NCBI GenBank assembly: GCA_031772625.1
Contig: CM062814.1
Location: 824,856,757 to 824,920,756 of the forward strand
Direction of reading: 5' to 3'
Origin: Pinus tabuliformis
Taxonomy: Eukaryota > Streptophyta > Pinopsida > Pinales > Pinaceae
DNA length: 64,000 nt
The notes below the pieces were generated by a model. It was not told the DNA's origin, made no database searches, and was given only the letters and a program-made list of their open reading frames with translations. This document shows, piece by piece, positions 31,491-42,386 of the stretch. Every line of letters begins with the position of its first letter. The first letter of the stretch is position 1. Made by a program: the position numbers and the translations under genes.

Positions 31491-32301
31491 TGCGTCATAA
31501 GAAGGGAGATAATGAGAAGAAGAAGGAGATAACAACGACTACTACATCTCCAGCTAAGTTGGATGACTTCTCAAGAAGGTTCGAGGAAGAATTTTTTGTG
31601 GTTTCTCATTTCTCTAAGGTACCATTGATGAGGATGCATGGTTCATTAATAGTGGAGCGTCGAAGAATATGACAGGACCAGAGGAATTTTTTGAGACTCT
31701 AACTAAATGGGACTCGAAATTGCACATGAAGGTTGGCAAATAAGAGTCAGAAGACTTTCGAAGGGTTAGGTGTTGTGCCATTTAGGATCGAGAAAGGTGG
31801 GCTGCTATGACTTCAAGATGTATTATGGGTACCAGAGCTCAAGTGCAACATGTTGTATATCTCGATGACTAAAGCGAAGGGGTTTGAGGTGATGTTCCAA
31901 GATGGGAAAGCGATACTCAAGCCCAGAGGCTCTAACTCTGTTGGAGCAGTCATTGGAGTTAGGGAGAGTGGCCTATACAGGCTAACGGGCAAGCCTATAG
32001 ATCAACGGAAGAAGCAAGTTCCTGATACTCAAAGTGAGTTGAGTTCGAGCGAAAGTCTGCAGGTTCAAACGAAGAATGCATGGTCAGTGGGGAGTCTGGA
32101 GACTTCTACAGCTGGCAATAAGGAATCGTAGAATGGGTTGAAGGCCTATCTTGTGAGAAGAAGCGAGAGGCTTCTGGTGGCAGAGACACTTCCGAGTAAC
32201 ATGTTGTTTATTCTACAAGGTATGCTACAGTGGTGGACTCCAGAGATTGGGATGATGTACCTGATGAGCTACTTCTGAGGAATGGAAGCACCTCCCTCTC
32301 T
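31491..32301 (+). pseudogene. gag: Copia gag tail, protease and pre-integrase fragment (D')
   Basis: Frame-shifted plus-strand reading gives LDDFSRRFEEEF, then AWFINSGASKNMTG, the copia protease active site with Asn for Asp (NSGA), then FETLTKWDSKLHMKV. The frame at 31850-32131 gives MLYISMTKAKGFEVMF and SGLYRLTGKPID, the pre-integrase start. This order belongs before integrase, yet it follows D's RNase H, so it comes from a different element. About 170 bases later the polypurine tract begins; integrase and RT are missing. Confidence 0.75.
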
Positions 32302-32310
32302 AAGAGGGAG
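32302..32310 (+). other. Polypurine tract of D'
   Basis: AAGAGGGAG immediately precedes the LTR start TGTTGAAATT. The upstream text CCTCCCTCTCTAAGAGGGAG resembles the same place in C and G. Confidence 0.75.
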
Positions 32311-33521
32311 TGTTGAAATTATAGCTTGGGAGGTACTCCCCCAACGCTTGGGGTACTAAGTTCTGTGGAGAAAACCCATGAACATGAGGCTTTGTGGGTA
32401 ATGTACCCAAGGGGTGGGCTTTACACCCAAAGGAAATTATTATCTATTTTAATTATTGAAAAGGACACCTTCAATGAAGTTAAGGGCTCCTATGTTGATA
32501 ACTGGAGAGTATAAATAAGGGAGACCTAGGAGAGGTCTCAAGCCGTAGACCCTCTAGAAGGCCTAGCTAGAGTAGATTTAAGAAGGACGAGTTTTCCTTG
32601 TAAGTCTAAGTAGACCAAGCTGAGGAGGATTGGACGAGCTATCTCTATTTTGGTTTTGAGCAAGAACAAGTCCATAAGGGGCCTGTCAAGAGTATGTTTT
32701 TCCTAGAAAGGGTTGGTTGAAGCATTATGGAGGAGGTCGAGACCTCTGTCTGTGCTGCAGCAGGTCGAAAGGGCGGCAATCCTGTTTAGAAGAGGGCCGA
32801 AAGGGCCTCAGATTGGCATAGTAAGGCCAAAAGGCCTCAGGACTAGGAAAAACCTATTGTGGAGGGTCGAGACCCCTGATTTGTCTTGAAGAGGAGGAAA
32901 TGAAGATTGTGGCAAAGATATATGAGGCTCATGTTTTGTGTTGGTTGGTTGCTGATTTTTTCCTAAAGTCTATTCACTAAGGAGGGCTTAACAGTAAGGG
33001 AAAGAGGGCTAATGTACAGTGAAATTTAAGGCCACTACAGTATGGGTAGCAGATCTTTATAGAAGTTGATATATGCATGTAATTGGAGAAGCAATTACAT
33101 AGTGAGTAGATGGTCGACAAGAGTACAAGAAGGTATTTCTCTTTAGTTAAAGGAGGGAAAGGACTTGCCAAGTGTCGAGACAAAGTGGACTGAAAGGACC
33201 ATGGTCAATGACATCTTCAGCAAGTGAAGTCTTGTTCATGTTCTTGGGTAGATTGATAGCCAAAAGTAGTTGACTTCAAGCCCTAGTTGTCCTTGAATCA
33301 GGGCTTTGTAAGGGCCATGATTCTTGGCATAGGAGCCCTATGTTTGTTTCCTTAAAGGAGTAATAAAAACACATTTTGGGTTTGCAAAATTTTGTGTACT
33401 TAATTGATTCATTGCTATTACATTCTTGTTGTACAAAGAGCTTGAAGTTGTCTATATTTCATGTGAAAATTTCTTGATTGCAATCAATAGAGCTTATTCT
33501 TCTAACTATTAGTAGTTTAAT
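32311..33521 (+). repeat. 3' LTR of D', apparently interrupted on its right
   Basis: Starts TGTTGAAATTATAGC after the polypurine tract. It holds a TATA-like AGTATAAATAAGG at about 32508 and a TAATAAAAAC near 33361. No LTR end in ...CA with inverted similarity to the start is seen before the E/H LTR begins, so E/H probably inserted into this LTR and its remainder lies beyond the window. Confidence 0.6.
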
Positions 33522-34671
33522 TGTTTATGACAAATAACAAATAAATCACAATTGCAATCTTCACGATAAAAATTACTGAGAAATTGATGCACGCGCACAA
33601 TAAAAACAAACACAAGAATTTTGGACTAATGTCTCGGAAAAAAGCTAAAGGGAAAACCGATGCAACAGATGAGGGTTTATTTTATTATGCAGCAACAAAA
33701 ATTATTACAATTGGATACTTGACTGGCAATCCTTTTGAATTATAATGGCCAAACCAACTAGAGAAAATTATCTCCTTCTGCAAATAATTCGATCTCCCTC
33801 TAGCCTGCATGAACCCTTTCACTGGCAACTCGGCCTGCCTGGAATTCACATTGCTTCCCTGGGAAATTCGTAAGGTCTGCTATCTGGCTCCTTGTGTGTT
33901 GTCTTGCCACCCACAATTACTAGAAAAAATTGCGTTGCAGCCTCTGACATTTGATACGAACCCTTCTTGGCTACTCGCTTAGTTAGATTGGTAGCTCGCA
34001 CTGGCTGTACAACCCTTCTTTGTATAAATATTCGGTCTCCTCTCTCCTGCTAAACTAGCACTAGAGAGACATTGGAAAACTCTCCAAAATTCTCCTGCTG
34101 CTGCTCCCTCTACTAATGCTTTTCCACTAGTTGTACAACCCTTCTTTGTAGAAATATTCGGTCTCCTCTCTCCTGCTAAACTGGCACTGGAGAGACACTG
34201 GAATACTCTCCAAAATTCTCCTATTGCTGCTCCCTTTACTAATGATTTTCCACTGGCTCGAATTCCTCCGTCACTGAATCACTGTGCAGTTGGAAATTCA
34301 CTCTCCCTCACTTGTGTCTCTCCTCATCCCATCGATTTGCTCTTATAATCTCTCGTTGGAGCTTCGACGACCATGATTAGATCGTCATTAACAGTTAATA
34401 TCATCTTAGACTCTATTCATGTGAGTCTCTAAAGCATTCTCGATCATCCTTAATTAATTCCCATTAGTTAATCAACTTTCCTAAGTTAGACTTTGGCATT
34501 TTTTAATTGATCAATTAATTTAATTAAGGCATTTCACAAGCTTATCTCATGAAACCTTTTATGGGTTTTGGAGATCTCATGTTCGTTAGCCCTTGGTGAA
34601 GAAGGTGTTTTCTCCACCAATACTACTGTCCTGCACCTAGACAGTCCTGCGCTATTGATGTCTAACTAACA
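33522..34671 (-). repeat. 3' LTR of element E/H (about 1150 bp)
   Basis: The right edge ends CTAACTAACA, followed by TCCTCCACTTCTC, the complement of a polypurine tract. The left edge is inferred at TGTTTATGAC; TGACAAATAAC at 33528 is an alternative. It contains the 125-bp tandem duplication at 34007-34256 and CTCC/TCTCC-rich text. No reading frame of interest is present. Confidence 0.6.
34007..34256. repeat. Tandem duplication, 2 x 125 bp, inside the E/H LTR
   Basis: TGTACAACCCTTCTTTGTA starts at 34007 and again at 34132, and the copies run in register to about 34256 with scattered substitutions (CTAGCACTAG versus CTGGCACTGG). Confidence 0.85.
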
Positions 34672-35097
34672 TCCTCCACTTCTCAAAGCTGACCAATCTC
34701 CCTATATTTGGAAATCACTGTGAAGGGAATATTGTCCATCATGCTACTACACAAACTCTGATCTAGTCATACTATTGTTGCTACTGCTCTACAATAAGTC
34801 TAATCTCCCCAGATCTTGAAGTACTAGCTTCCATAGGGTTGCTCCCTCTGAGTCTTGCTCTCCTTATGGGAAATCTCTCTACTCCCTCCAAGCAACTTGC
34901 ACTATCCTCCTGCACTGGAAAACTTGACTGCGTAGCTCTGCGCTGGGAATCTTCTGGCTAGAACTGCACCTGCATACTGCAATTGGACAATTCACACTCC
35001 CTGTGTCACTACAACTAGCTCTGCAATTGTCTTATACTGAATTGACTGCAACTAGCTCTGATGGCACTGATCTGTATCTGCACTATTATTGTTCAGA
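34672..35097 (-). other. 3' noncoding region of E/H
   Basis: Between the RNase H stop (TGA at about 35099 on the minus strand) and the LTR there are about 430 noncoding bases rich in ACTGC and CTCTG words. The minus strand reads GAGAAGTGGAGGA before the LTR, an acceptable polypurine tract (34672-34684). Confidence 0.6.
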
Positions 35098-35604
35098 TCA
35101 TGCTTCCATAGAGCTACTACTTTTGAAGGTATTCTCCACTATACCCATTTGTTGTCTGAAATAGACGAACTTGGCTCTTCCTAGAGCCTTTTTGAGTCTA
35201 TCTACGATCTGTTGTTCTGTGGAAACATATTGTAGCTGAACTATTCCACGCTACACACAATCTCTAATGAAGTGATATTGTATGTCTATGTGTTTCGACC
35301 TATCATGAAATACTAGATTCTCAGAGAGCTTGAAGCAACTTTGATTGCCACGGTAGATATTGGTTGCCTCCATGTTTTGACTGAACAAAATCGCTAGCAG
35401 CTTCCGAAGCCATATAGCTTCGTATGTGGTGATGATAGCTACCATATACTCTACTTCTGCAGAGCTCAGTGCCACGGATTTCTGCTTCCTGCTGCACCAA
35501 GATACAATCCATAATCTAACGTTGAAGCAACACCTTGATGTGCTCTTTCGATCGATTGAACTGCCTACCCAATTTGCATCCGTGAAACCACATAACTTGA
35601 CACC
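35098..35604 (-). pseudogene. pol: Copia RNase H, element E/H
   Basis: The frame 35251-35604 reads GVKLCGFTDANWVGSS, KSTSRCCFNV, SRKQKSVALSSAEVEYM with the catalytic Glu context, and HDRSKHIDIQYHFIRDCV. A TAG at 35251 interrupts it where related sequences suggest Gln (CAG). The same frame continues with RGIVQLQYVSTEQQIVD to a TGA near 35099. One usual Asp position reads IYRGNQS instead of a DNQS-type motif. Element F is inserted immediately upstream at codon level, and the preceding RYIRGD residues lie at 41452-41471. Confidence 0.83.
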
Positions 35605-35762
35605 TGTTGACACCTAATCCGAAACGGATGAGGTGAAGCCGGACAGTCATCTAGAAGATGAACTGATCCGTTTTGTATTTGTATAAATAAAGTGCTAGCT
35701 AATGAATAAAATATCAATCAGAGTTTTCTCTCGTTCAAATGAGGAGTTACCCTGGCCTGACA
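35605..35762 (+). repeat. 5' LTR of element F (158 bp)
   Basis: Begins TGTTGACACCTAATCC and ends GGCCTGACA. A TATA-like TGTATAAATAAAG at about 35680 is the likely core promoter. It has the same sequence as 41289-41446 as far as I can read. Confidence 0.93.
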
Positions 35763-35779
35763 TGGTATCAGAGCTCAGG
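35763..35779 (+). other. Primer binding site of element F
   Basis: TGGTATCAGAGCTCAGG directly follows the LTR. The first twelve bases are the classic complement of initiator tRNA-Met in plant copia elements. Confidence 0.92.
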
Positions 35780-37049
35780 TCCCAGTCCCTAAAATTAGCT
35801 GTAACTCCTGCCTCTGCCTCTGCGCTCTCTGGCCTGAATACGCTGCCTCTGTCATGCGTTTTATTCAGGCAATTCGCTGCCCCTCTCTGCGCTGCCTCTG
35901 ACATACCTGCTCTGACATATCTGTCCCGGGTCTGACCTGACAACACACTCTGCTCCCATCCGTTTTTTTGTCTTGAGTACGCTGCTCCCATATGCACTCT
36001 GCGTCCCATATACGCTGCTCCCATAAACACTCTGCTCCAGCTTCCGTTTCCACAGATCGCGCTGAGACGCTGGCACTTGTGACCGCCAAAGCCTATCCAT
36101 CTCGACGCTGTACGTTTGGAGTTGAGATAGATCATGCTTGAGATTCTGTGCGAGGTCGGGATTGCCGCTGTCGTCGTATGACCGCCATGACCTTTCACGG
36201 AGAGATTGAGATATGTTCAAACAAACCAAAGCATAATACAGCGGTGAAGAACGATAGTATTAGCGTGTGGATCGTTTAAATGACCGATACAGAGAACCTT
36301 CGTGGAGTTGCGCTGGAACGATAGTATTAGCGTGTGGATCGTTCAAATGACATGGTTATAAAGAACTGCTTTTGAAGACTGCAAAGAGACTGCGTTGGTA
36401 TCGCTGCGTTTTTTTGGTATCGCTGCATTTTTTTTTAAAGACTGTTCTCATTGATAAGATTGGTATCACTGCGTTTTTTAAAAGTCTATTCTCGGCAAAG
36501 AGACTGTGTTGGTATCGCTGCGTTTTTTTGGTATCGCTGCATTTTTTTTAAAGACTGTTCTAACTGATAAGATTGGTATCGCTGCGTTTTTTAAAGACTG
36601 TGAAGCCCCTCCAGAAATCGATATGGGCAGCGGCTACCATGGCGTGAAGCCCCTCCAGGATATCACAGCGTTTTCATGTGATATATATATGATAAATATT
36701 GATATATTGATGTATGTGAAGCAGTGAGCGCCCTCGTTTGTGATATATTGATATATGTAAAGCAGTGAGCGCCCTTTGTTTTTTGTTGAGATATTGATAT
36801 ATGTAAGCAGTGAGCGCCCTTGTTTTTTGTTGAGATATTGATATATGTAAGCAGTGAGCGCCCTTGGTTTCTGTTGAGATATTGATATATGTAAGCAGTG
36901 AGCGCCCTAGTTTTGTTGAACATATATGTGAGCAGTGATATATATATGCTATGGAATGTTAAAGGAAAATAAAATGCATAAGGCTATCATATAAGGATTT
37001 TTTTTCTCTCTCAACAGAAGTGTTTTTGGCAGAGATTTTTTTTTACAGA
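35780..37049 (+). other. Long repeat-bearing leader of element F
   Basis: Nearly 1.3 kb separates the primer site from the Gag start, long for a copia element. It contains CTGCTCCCATA-type repeats (about 35935-36040), a GGTATCGCTGCGTTTTTT-type repeat in several copies (36395-36600) and the ~44-bp array at 36724-36938. The antisense frame at 35695-36198 lies in these repeats and shows no domain. Confidence 0.7.
36724..36938. repeat. Five-copy ~44-bp minisatellite in the leader of F
   Basis: Units begin GTGAGCGCCCT and continue with GTTTTTTGTTGAGATATTGATATATG or variants, then TAAGCA. Five units are visible; the first and last are more diverged and shorter. Confidence 0.85.
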
Positions 37050-38126
37050 ATGCATTCAATCATTTCTATGGTCGGAATAGTTCTCACTGGCAAGGAGAAC
37101 TATTCTGAATGGTCCCGGATGGTAAAACACACCCTTATCTACAATGAACTGTGGAAAGGAGTGTGTGTCGGAGAAGAAGACAGAGACCCTGTGCAGCCCA
37201 CATCAGACAAAGAACTCGCCATTTGGGAAAACAAGAACAGCAAAGCCTTTGCATTGATCGCAGCATCTGTAAATGAGGAAGTAAGTCGTCATATTTCATC
37301 CTATTCCACTGCCTTTGAAGCTTTACAAAAGCTGAAAGAACTCTATGATACACATTCTGCACTTGAAGTTGTTCAGCTCATGATTAAACTCTTCACCCTT
37401 GAACTGAAAAATAATGATCCTCTTACTCTTGCTTCTGAAATAAAGTCTATAGTGCATGATATTAAATCCACTAAGGTTGAGCTGGATATCTCTCTTATTG
37501 CCTTTCTCAAAGCACTCTATCCTACCTACTCTAACTATCTTGAGTCTTTACAAGCAAATGGAAATCTTAAAGATATAACCTTTGACACTCTTGTGAAAAA
37601 GTTTGCTGAAAGAGAGAAAGCCTTTGGAAAGAAAACAATCCCTGAATCTTCTGAAGAGACTGTTTGCCTTGCTCATAAAGAAAAGCAGCCTGCTCAAGAT
37701 TCTACAAGAGGAAGAGGTGGACGAAGAGGAAGAGGTGGACGAAGAGGAAGAGGAAGATACTTCAGAGGCAGGGGGGGCAGACATCCTCAAGCAGAAAAGG
37801 CAGATCTGCATTGCATTCGCTGCAAACGAAATGGATCACATGATGCTTCTACATGCAAGCTACCATGGGACAAAGTTGAGCAGAGAAGAAACCAGCAGAA
37901 AGGTAAAACTGATGACACAGACAAAGGTAAAGCACCTGAATCCGCTCACTATATTGAGGCACAATGTAACATTGGAGTAAATGAAGACTTGTTTAATGCT
38001 TCACTTGCTTCTTCGAAAAATGACTGGTTGCTTGATTCAGGAGCAACCTGTCATATGACTTATAGGAAAGAATTTTTTGAAGATTTCACTGACAATGTTG
38101 ATGGAGCAGTATACTTTGCAGATTAG
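37050..38126 (+). CDS. gag: Gag-protease of element F, ending at an in-frame TAG
   Basis: The ATG at 37050 (MHSIISMVG) is preferred over an upstream GTG. The UBN2-like Gag domain (GKENYSEWSRMVKHTLI, WENKNSKAFALI, LKELYDTHSALEVVQ) covers about residues 10-210. An Arg/Gly-rich segment follows near residue 225 (GRGGRRGRGGRRGRG), coded by a short tandem repeat. Then comes a knuckle CIRCKRNGSHDASTC, with CX2CX5HX4C spacing, one residue longer than the usual CX4H gap. The protease motif WLLDSGATCHM is near the end. The stop TAG (38124-38126) follows YFAD; the pol frame continues in the same phase. Confidence 0.88.
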   Translation: MHSIISMVGIVLTGKENYSEWSRMVKHTLIYNELWKGVCVGEEDRDPVQPTSDKELAIWENKNSKAFALIAASVNEEVSRHISSYSTAFEALQKLKELYDTHSALEVVQLMIKLFTLELKNNDPLTLASEIKSIVHDIKSTKVELDISLIAFLKALYPTYSNYLESLQANGNLKDITFDTLVKKFAEREKAFGKKTIPESSEETVCLAHKEKQPAQDSTRGRGGRRGRGGRRGRGRYFRGRGGRHPQAEKADLHCIRCKRNGSHDASTCKLPWDKVEQRRNQQKGKTDDTDKGKAPESAHYIEAQCNIGVNEDLFNASLASSKNDWLLDSGATCHMTYRKEFFEDFTDNVDGAVYFAD

Positions 38127-41100
38127 TCAAAAATCAAGCCATCAGGGCTTGGCACAATCAGGCTTAAACTGCCTGGTCTTCCAGACTTTCTTCTGGATCA
38201 TGTTCTATATCTCCCACAGCTGAAGAGAAACTTGCTGTCCCTGGTCCACATCCGCCAGCAAGGTCACTCCATTCACATGTTTGATGGCAAGCTTGAGGTA
38301 AGAAAGGCATCTGACCACTCACTTGTCATGAGGGGTATAGAAGAAGAAAGACTCCTTAAACTGCAAGGAACCTCTGCTCATGCACAGCATTTCTCATATA
38401 TTTCTCATCATGAAGAAGGTGCACTTCCATCAAGTTTATTATGGCATGCTAGATTTGGACATTTAAACTATGATAGTCTCCGCTTGTTGAAGAAAAATGG
38501 TGTTGCTGGTTTGCCTACAATTCCTAGAAAACATAAACAATGTGATGCTTGCATTCTAGGAAAGCACAGCAAACAGTCTTTTCATGATTCACATTCAAGA
38601 GCACATAGGAAGCTTGAACTTATTCATTCAGATTTATGTGGTCCAATGCCTGTTTCTTCTGCAAATGGAAATAAATATATCATGACATTTATTGATGATT
38701 ACACCAGAATGTGTTGGATTTACTTATTGAAGAACAAATCTGATGCTTTTCAAACATTCAAAAATTTTCATAAATGGATTGAAAATGATGCACAATCTCA
38801 TATTGGGTCTATTCGCACTGATAATGGAAAAGAATATACATCAAATGAATTTGAACACTATCTTCGCCAACATGGGATTAAACATCAAACAACTGTACCT
38901 TATAATCCTCAACAGAATGGTGTAGCTGAAAGAATGAACAGAACAATTTTGAATATGGTACGATCCATGCTTTTCTTCAAAAATGTAAAGACAATGTTTT
39001 GGGCTGATGCTGTTCTATGTGCTGCATATATAAAGAATAGATGTCCATCTAGTGCTATAAGAAACAAGACTCCTTATGAATTGTGGTATGGACATGTTCC
39101 TTCGGTAAAACATCTCAGGATATTTGGTTCCACCTGTTATGCTTTAATACCAAAGGTACATAGAAACAAACTTGGTGCTAGAAGTCGTAAGTGTATCTTC
39201 CTGGGGTATTCAAACACATCTAAAGCATACTGCCTTTATGATGAAGTAAATAAAAAGTTTGTTTTATCTAGAGATGTCATTTTTCTTGAATCATCCAAAT
39301 CTGACAGTGTTGTTGAGCGGCAACTTGATCGCTTGGATAGATTCACAAAACCGAAATCATTTCAAGAGTTTGATAATCAGATTCCACATCTTGAAGGGGG
39401 GATTCCTATACTAGATCAACATGTGGAATCTTCTTCTGAAGAACAATCTCCCCTGCATGACACTCCAACAATGGATGATGCTTTAAGTGATGTAATTGAT
39501 AGAATTGGGAGACTCAATCTTGATTCAGACCCAACTCAATCAACAGAACAGCCTGGACCATCTCAGAAAGGTCCCCCAAAGTGGCTGACAAAGACACTTG
39601 AAAGTGTTCATCCTGATGAAATTGGAAAAACAGGAACCAGAAATTCAAACCGACAAGATGGAGGTGATGTAGATAACTCTAATTCACCTGTTGATATGGA
39701 TGTTACTTATGATTGTGAATTGAACTTGTCTACAGATTTTGAACCAACTTCCTTCAAAGAAGCTGCTTCTCATGATGAATGGAAAGAAGCGATGCAGAAG
39801 GAGTATGATGCCCTCATAAAGAATGGCACTTGGAAGCTGGTTGATCCTCCATTTGGAACCAAACCAATTGGCTGCAAGTGGGTCTACAAGAACAAGTACA
39901 AAGCTGATGGCTCACTTGACAAGCACAAAGCTAGGCTTGTGGCAAAAGGTTTTGCACAGAAGGAAGGGGTCGATTATGAGGAAACTTTTGCTCCCACAGC
40001 AAAATGGGCCACCATCCGGACACTCTTTGCACTAGCTGCTCAGAACGGTTGGAAAGTCCATCAAATGGATGTAAAAACTGCATTCTTGAATGGAGATCTA
40101 AAAGAGAATGTTTTTATGTCCCAGCCTGAAGGATTTGTTGTGAAAGGACATGAACACAAAGTATGCAAACTTGTGAAGTCCTTGTATGGCCTCAAACAAG
40201 CACCACGAGCCTGGTATGAAAAACTAACTGAGCATCTTCTGAAACTCAACTTCAATCATTTTGATCTTGATGATGCAACTTTATTTGTCAAGAAAGTTGG
40301 CAAAACAGTTGTATATCTTGTGGTATATGTAGATGATCTTTTAATGACAGGGAACAATGAAAGCTATATTGCATCCATAAAGAAAGAATTAGGAAAATTT
40401 TTTGAAATGACTGATTTGGGCTATGTTCATTACTATCTTGGCATTGAAGTAACCCAACATCCAAAGTCCATATTTCTTTCTCAAAAGAAATACATTGGAG
40501 ATTTGTTATACAGATTTGGCATGACAGAGTGCAATCCCCTTTCTACTCCAATGGAACAAAACTTGAAGCTCACATCTACTGAAGGAAAGGAATTTGAGGA
40601 TGCAACAAAGTATAGACAGCTTGTAGGAAGTCTCATCTACCTCACTACTACCAGACCAGACATTTCATTTGCTGTTGGAATCCTCTCCAGGTTTATGCAA
40701 AGGCCTTGTGAGGGACATTGGTCTGCTGCAAAAAGAGTTCTAAGGTACTTGAAGGGAACTCAAGACCTTGGAATCAAGTATACACAGGTGGACGACTTCA
40801 ACTTGATTGGATACTCTGATTCAGACTTCGATGGAGACAAAGAAACTGGGGTATCTACTTCAGGATATGCTATGAGTCTTGGATCGGGAGCTGTCTCCTG
40901 AAGATCACGCAAACAATCAGTACCAGCAGATTCCACAACAGAAGCAGAATATGTGGCAGCAGCTGAAGCAACGAAAGAAATTGTGTGGCTCAGGAAAATT
41001 CTTGAAGATTTGCAGGTAAAACAAATACAATCAACTCCACTCATGATTGATAACAAATCTGCAATAAAGTTGGCCAAGAACCCAAAGTTCCATGATCGTA

Positions 41101-41279
41101 CTAAGCACATCAATACTAAATATCATCTGATCCGACATCATGTTGAGGCCAAAACAATCCATCTCCGTCATTGTTCCACAAACGAGCAAATTGCAGACAT
41201 CTTCACCAAAGCGCTTGGAAGAGAAAAGCTTGAAAGATTCAGAATGATGCTTGGACTCACCAACATCCCTTCAGATTAA
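38127..41279 (+). pseudogene. pol: Integrase, RT and RNase H of element F, one internal TGA
   Basis: The same frame as Gag resumes after the TAG. Pre-integrase LLWHARFGHLNYDSL and CDACILGKH lead to integrase with LIHSDLCGPM, RTDNGKEY and NGVAERMNRT, all three acidic residues present. RT has KSLYGLKQAPRAWYEKL and VVYVDDLLMTG. RNase H has IGYSDSDFDGD, STTEAEYVAAAEA and LMIDNKSAIKLAKN, and ends GLTNIPSD. A TGA at 40899-40901 falls in the usually Trp-containing SWRS-type motif. Otherwise the frame is open, so this is a nearly intact polyprotein spoiled by that stop, and separated from Gag by the TAG. Confidence 0.9.
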
Positions 41280-41288
41280 GGGGGGGAA
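41278..41288 (+). other. Polypurine tract of element F
   Basis: AAGGGGGGGAA lies between the pol stop codon and the 3' LTR start TGTTGACACC. Confidence 0.88.
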
Positions 41289-41446
41289 TGTTGACACCTA
41301 ATCCGAAACGGATGAGGTGAAGCCGGACAGTCATCTAGAAGATGAACTGATCCGTTTTGTATTTGTATAAATAAAGTGCTAGCTAATGAATAAAATATCA
41401 ATCAGAGTTTTCTCTCGTTCAAATGAGGAGTTACCCTGGCCTGACA
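41289..41446 (+). repeat. 3' LTR of element F (158 bp)
   Basis: No difference from the 5' LTR was found on reading both. It ends GGCCTGACA and is followed by the duplication ACACC. Confidence 0.93.
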
Positions 41447-41471
41447 ACACCATCACCTCGGATATACCTCA

Positions 41472-42377
41472 TGTTCGAAAATCAGGAGACTTATGTATTA
41501 GAGATGATTTTCCTTAACTTGATAATTACTTGTGATATATGTTGGCCTTTTATTACTTTTATTAGTTCTTCTTCATCAAGCAATTACCAAAAATAATGAA
41601 GATCACAACAATACAAAGTACATAAGTTACAGGCTCCAAGGCAGGGAAAAACCCGAAAAGAATGCTTCTCTTCTTATAGAATCTTCTTATAATGAGACTT
41701 ACAAGACCCAAAGTCCAAAGCCTAAGATCCTCCCCAGCACCAAGTTAGCCCCCCAGCAAGGTCATCTTCAAGGCAACTTCCAGACTTCGACCTACTACAA
41801 CTTCATTCCAGATTTTCGACATTGCAAATGCAACTCAGAATTTCGGCCTTACAATTTTGGCCTCCTACAGCTGGCAACAACAAAAACCTAACTTCGCACG
41901 TGTGGAGAGAGAGAGAGATGATTCCAAGAAACTTCGACTTCTTTTCTTCCTTTCTTCGTCCTTCCAGCTCTTCTTCTCCTTCGCTATTGCAGATCGAACT
42001 TGATGATGAGTGTGCCAAATGAGGTCGAGCTCCTTGTATTTATAGCCTTCTTGAGGGGTCGAATAAGCCTCCCTTAGGCCGACTTGTCCTTCACTAGGGC
42101 CGACTTGGTCTTGGAGAAATAAATGGTCTTTTCTTGACAAAATAAATATTTTCTTTTATTATAATGAGTCCAAATGGGAGTATAATACATGACACAAATT
42201 CTTCTTTGTCTTAGAAAGACCTAGAAGCACAAAGAACATGCTTTCGACCTAGACTTGAGCATGAAACCCATGTTTTACATAAAATAAAATTTTCTTTTCT
42301 TTCTTTATACAAAGTATACAATTTCATGATTACAAATAGGTCATTATGAAGATTGAATCTAGTTACAATTTCCAACA
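41472..42377 (-). repeat. 3' LTR of element G (906 bp)
   Basis: Begins TGTTCGAAAATCAGG and ends AATTTCCAACA on the plus strand; the partner starts TGTTGTAAAATCAAG. A TATA-like ATTTATAGCC (about 42038; minus strand GGCTATAAATA) is a plausible promoter. On the minus strand its start, TGTAACTAGATTCAATCTTCATAA, resembles the C LTR. Confidence 0.88.
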
Positions 42378-42386
42378 CTCCCTCTT
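42378..42386 (-). other. Polypurine tract of element G
   Basis: The minus strand reads AAGAGGGAG next to the 3' LTR start. The wider CCTCCCTAGTTAAGAGGGAG is the same as at C's 3' end. Confidence 0.82.

Larger units (their letters stand above)
35605..41446 (+). mobile_element. Element F: complete, young Ty1/copia retrotransposon (5842 bp)
   Basis: Two 158-bp LTRs (35605-35762 and 41289-41446) appear identical base for base. They are flanked by a perfect duplication ACACC (35600-35604 and 41447-41451). Primer site, leader, Gag-protease, integrase, RT, RNase H and polypurine tract follow in copia order in one frame interrupted by only two stops. Identical LTRs imply recent insertion. It differs from the other copia elements here in its short LTR, Gag type and integrase sequence. 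Confidence 0.95.

Noticed and set aside
35695-36198. A 167-codon antisense frame in the leader of F
   Set aside because: It lies over tandem CTGCTCCCATA-type repeats, which give repeated VYGSS-like residues. No domain, and antisense to the element.
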